Shown here piece by piece: positions 30,069 to 30,243 of a stretch of DNA of 30,243 bases. The first letter of the stretch is position 1. The number at the start of each line of letters is the position of its first letter. Source of the stretch: CAYWJT01 sp964458655 (GTDB taxonomy: Bacteria; Acidobacteriota; Aminicenantia; Aminicenantales; Saccharicenantaceae). The stretch spans positions 1-30,243 of the forward strand of contig CAYWJT010000032.1 of the NCBI GenBank assembly GCA_964458655.1. Reading direction: 5' to 3'. The notes under the pieces are model-generated. The model saw only the letters and a program-made list of their open reading frames with translations, did no database searches and was not told the origin of the DNA. The translations under genes were made by a program, and so were the position numbers.

Positions 30069-30131
30069 CTTGGAGGAACATGGTACCTGGTACCTGTAGC
30101 AACGCGTCATAGGTACCAGGTACCGTGTTCC
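30053..30131. repeat. REP-like element with 21-bp hairpin
   Basis: GGGGACAGGCACCTGA (30053-30068) is followed by a hairpin with 21-bp arms (30075-30095 and 30111-30131) and a 15-nt loop. The arms contain GGTACCTGGTACCT and differ at one position (T against G, a wobble pair in plus-strand RNA). GGGGACAGG-type boxes beside such palindromes are commonly seen in REP elements mobilised by RAYT transposases; no transposase gene is in the window. Confidence 0.65.
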
Positions 30132-30243
30132 CTGGAGGCGAGTTGCGCAGCCGCCGAGCGCTCGAGCCGAGAAGGCGCCCGGACCCGGAGCAGGGAGCCG
30201 AGCCGCTCCTTATTCCCCCAGGGCAAGACGGGGATGGCGCAGG
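30132..30243. other. Right edge, no recognised feature
   Basis: Both strands have short open frames to the window end, but none shows a family I know. A gene may begin or end just beyond the edge. Confidence 0.3.

Overview
The window is a GC-rich chromosomal segment from a diderm bacterium. An LptD lipopolysaccharide-export barrel, a secreted SH3/beta-barrel protein and a lipoprotein point to an outer membrane. The mix of genes (Fe-S type PurF, RNase Y with YmdB, a Firmicute-like xseA-xseB-ispA-dxs-tlyA run, REP-like palindromes) would fit Acidobacteriota/Aminicenantota-type genomes. That placement is inference; no rRNA or marker was compared. A 100-N scaffold gap lies at 9773-9872.

Layout. 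1-5218 (+ strand): a PKD/beta-helix lipoprotein, an OFA-type MFS transporter and an SH3/beta-barrel outer-membrane protein, each apparently a separate unit. 5219-5671: a gene-free, pyrimidine-skewed stretch. 5672-9714: purF (+) converging on lptD (-). 9715-10284: the gap, REP-like palindromes, diverged spacer repeats and two out-of-order pieces of atpZ on the minus strand. 10285-12662 (+): a partial F-type ATP synthase operon (atpI-atpB-atpE) followed in frame by a YihY/BrkB membrane protein. 12663-13793: trxA (-) with hairpin-rich flanks.

13794-29265 is a nearly gapless minus-strand cluster. In transcription order it runs tRNA-Val(GAC), thrS, infC, rpmI, rplT, pheS, pheT, a small coiled-coil gene, zapA, rny, ymdB, xseA, xseB, ispA, dxs, tlyA, nadK. 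Many junctions are ATGA or TGATG overlaps, so translational coupling is likely. The genes serve translation (ThrRS, IF-3, L35, L20, PheRS), cell division (ZapA), RNA turnover (RNase Y, YmdB), DNA repair (exonuclease VII), isoprenoid precursor supply (Dxs, IspA), rRNA methylation (TlyA) and NADP synthesis (NadK). 29406-29903 (+) is a YfcE-like phosphoesterase, followed by a possible 47-residue ORF and a large REP-like hairpin.

Most notable observations: the exonuclease VII small subunit ends in EDDIPF, the same kind of acidic tip found on SSB; infC appears to start at an AUC codon and its tail overlaps rpmI by 86 nt; PheT lacks the usual tRNA-binding OB domain; the ATP synthase c subunit has a signal-peptide-like leader and a sodium-type ligand set; atpZ is present as a C-terminal piece upstream of an N-terminal piece around the gap; and purF and lptD look leaderless.
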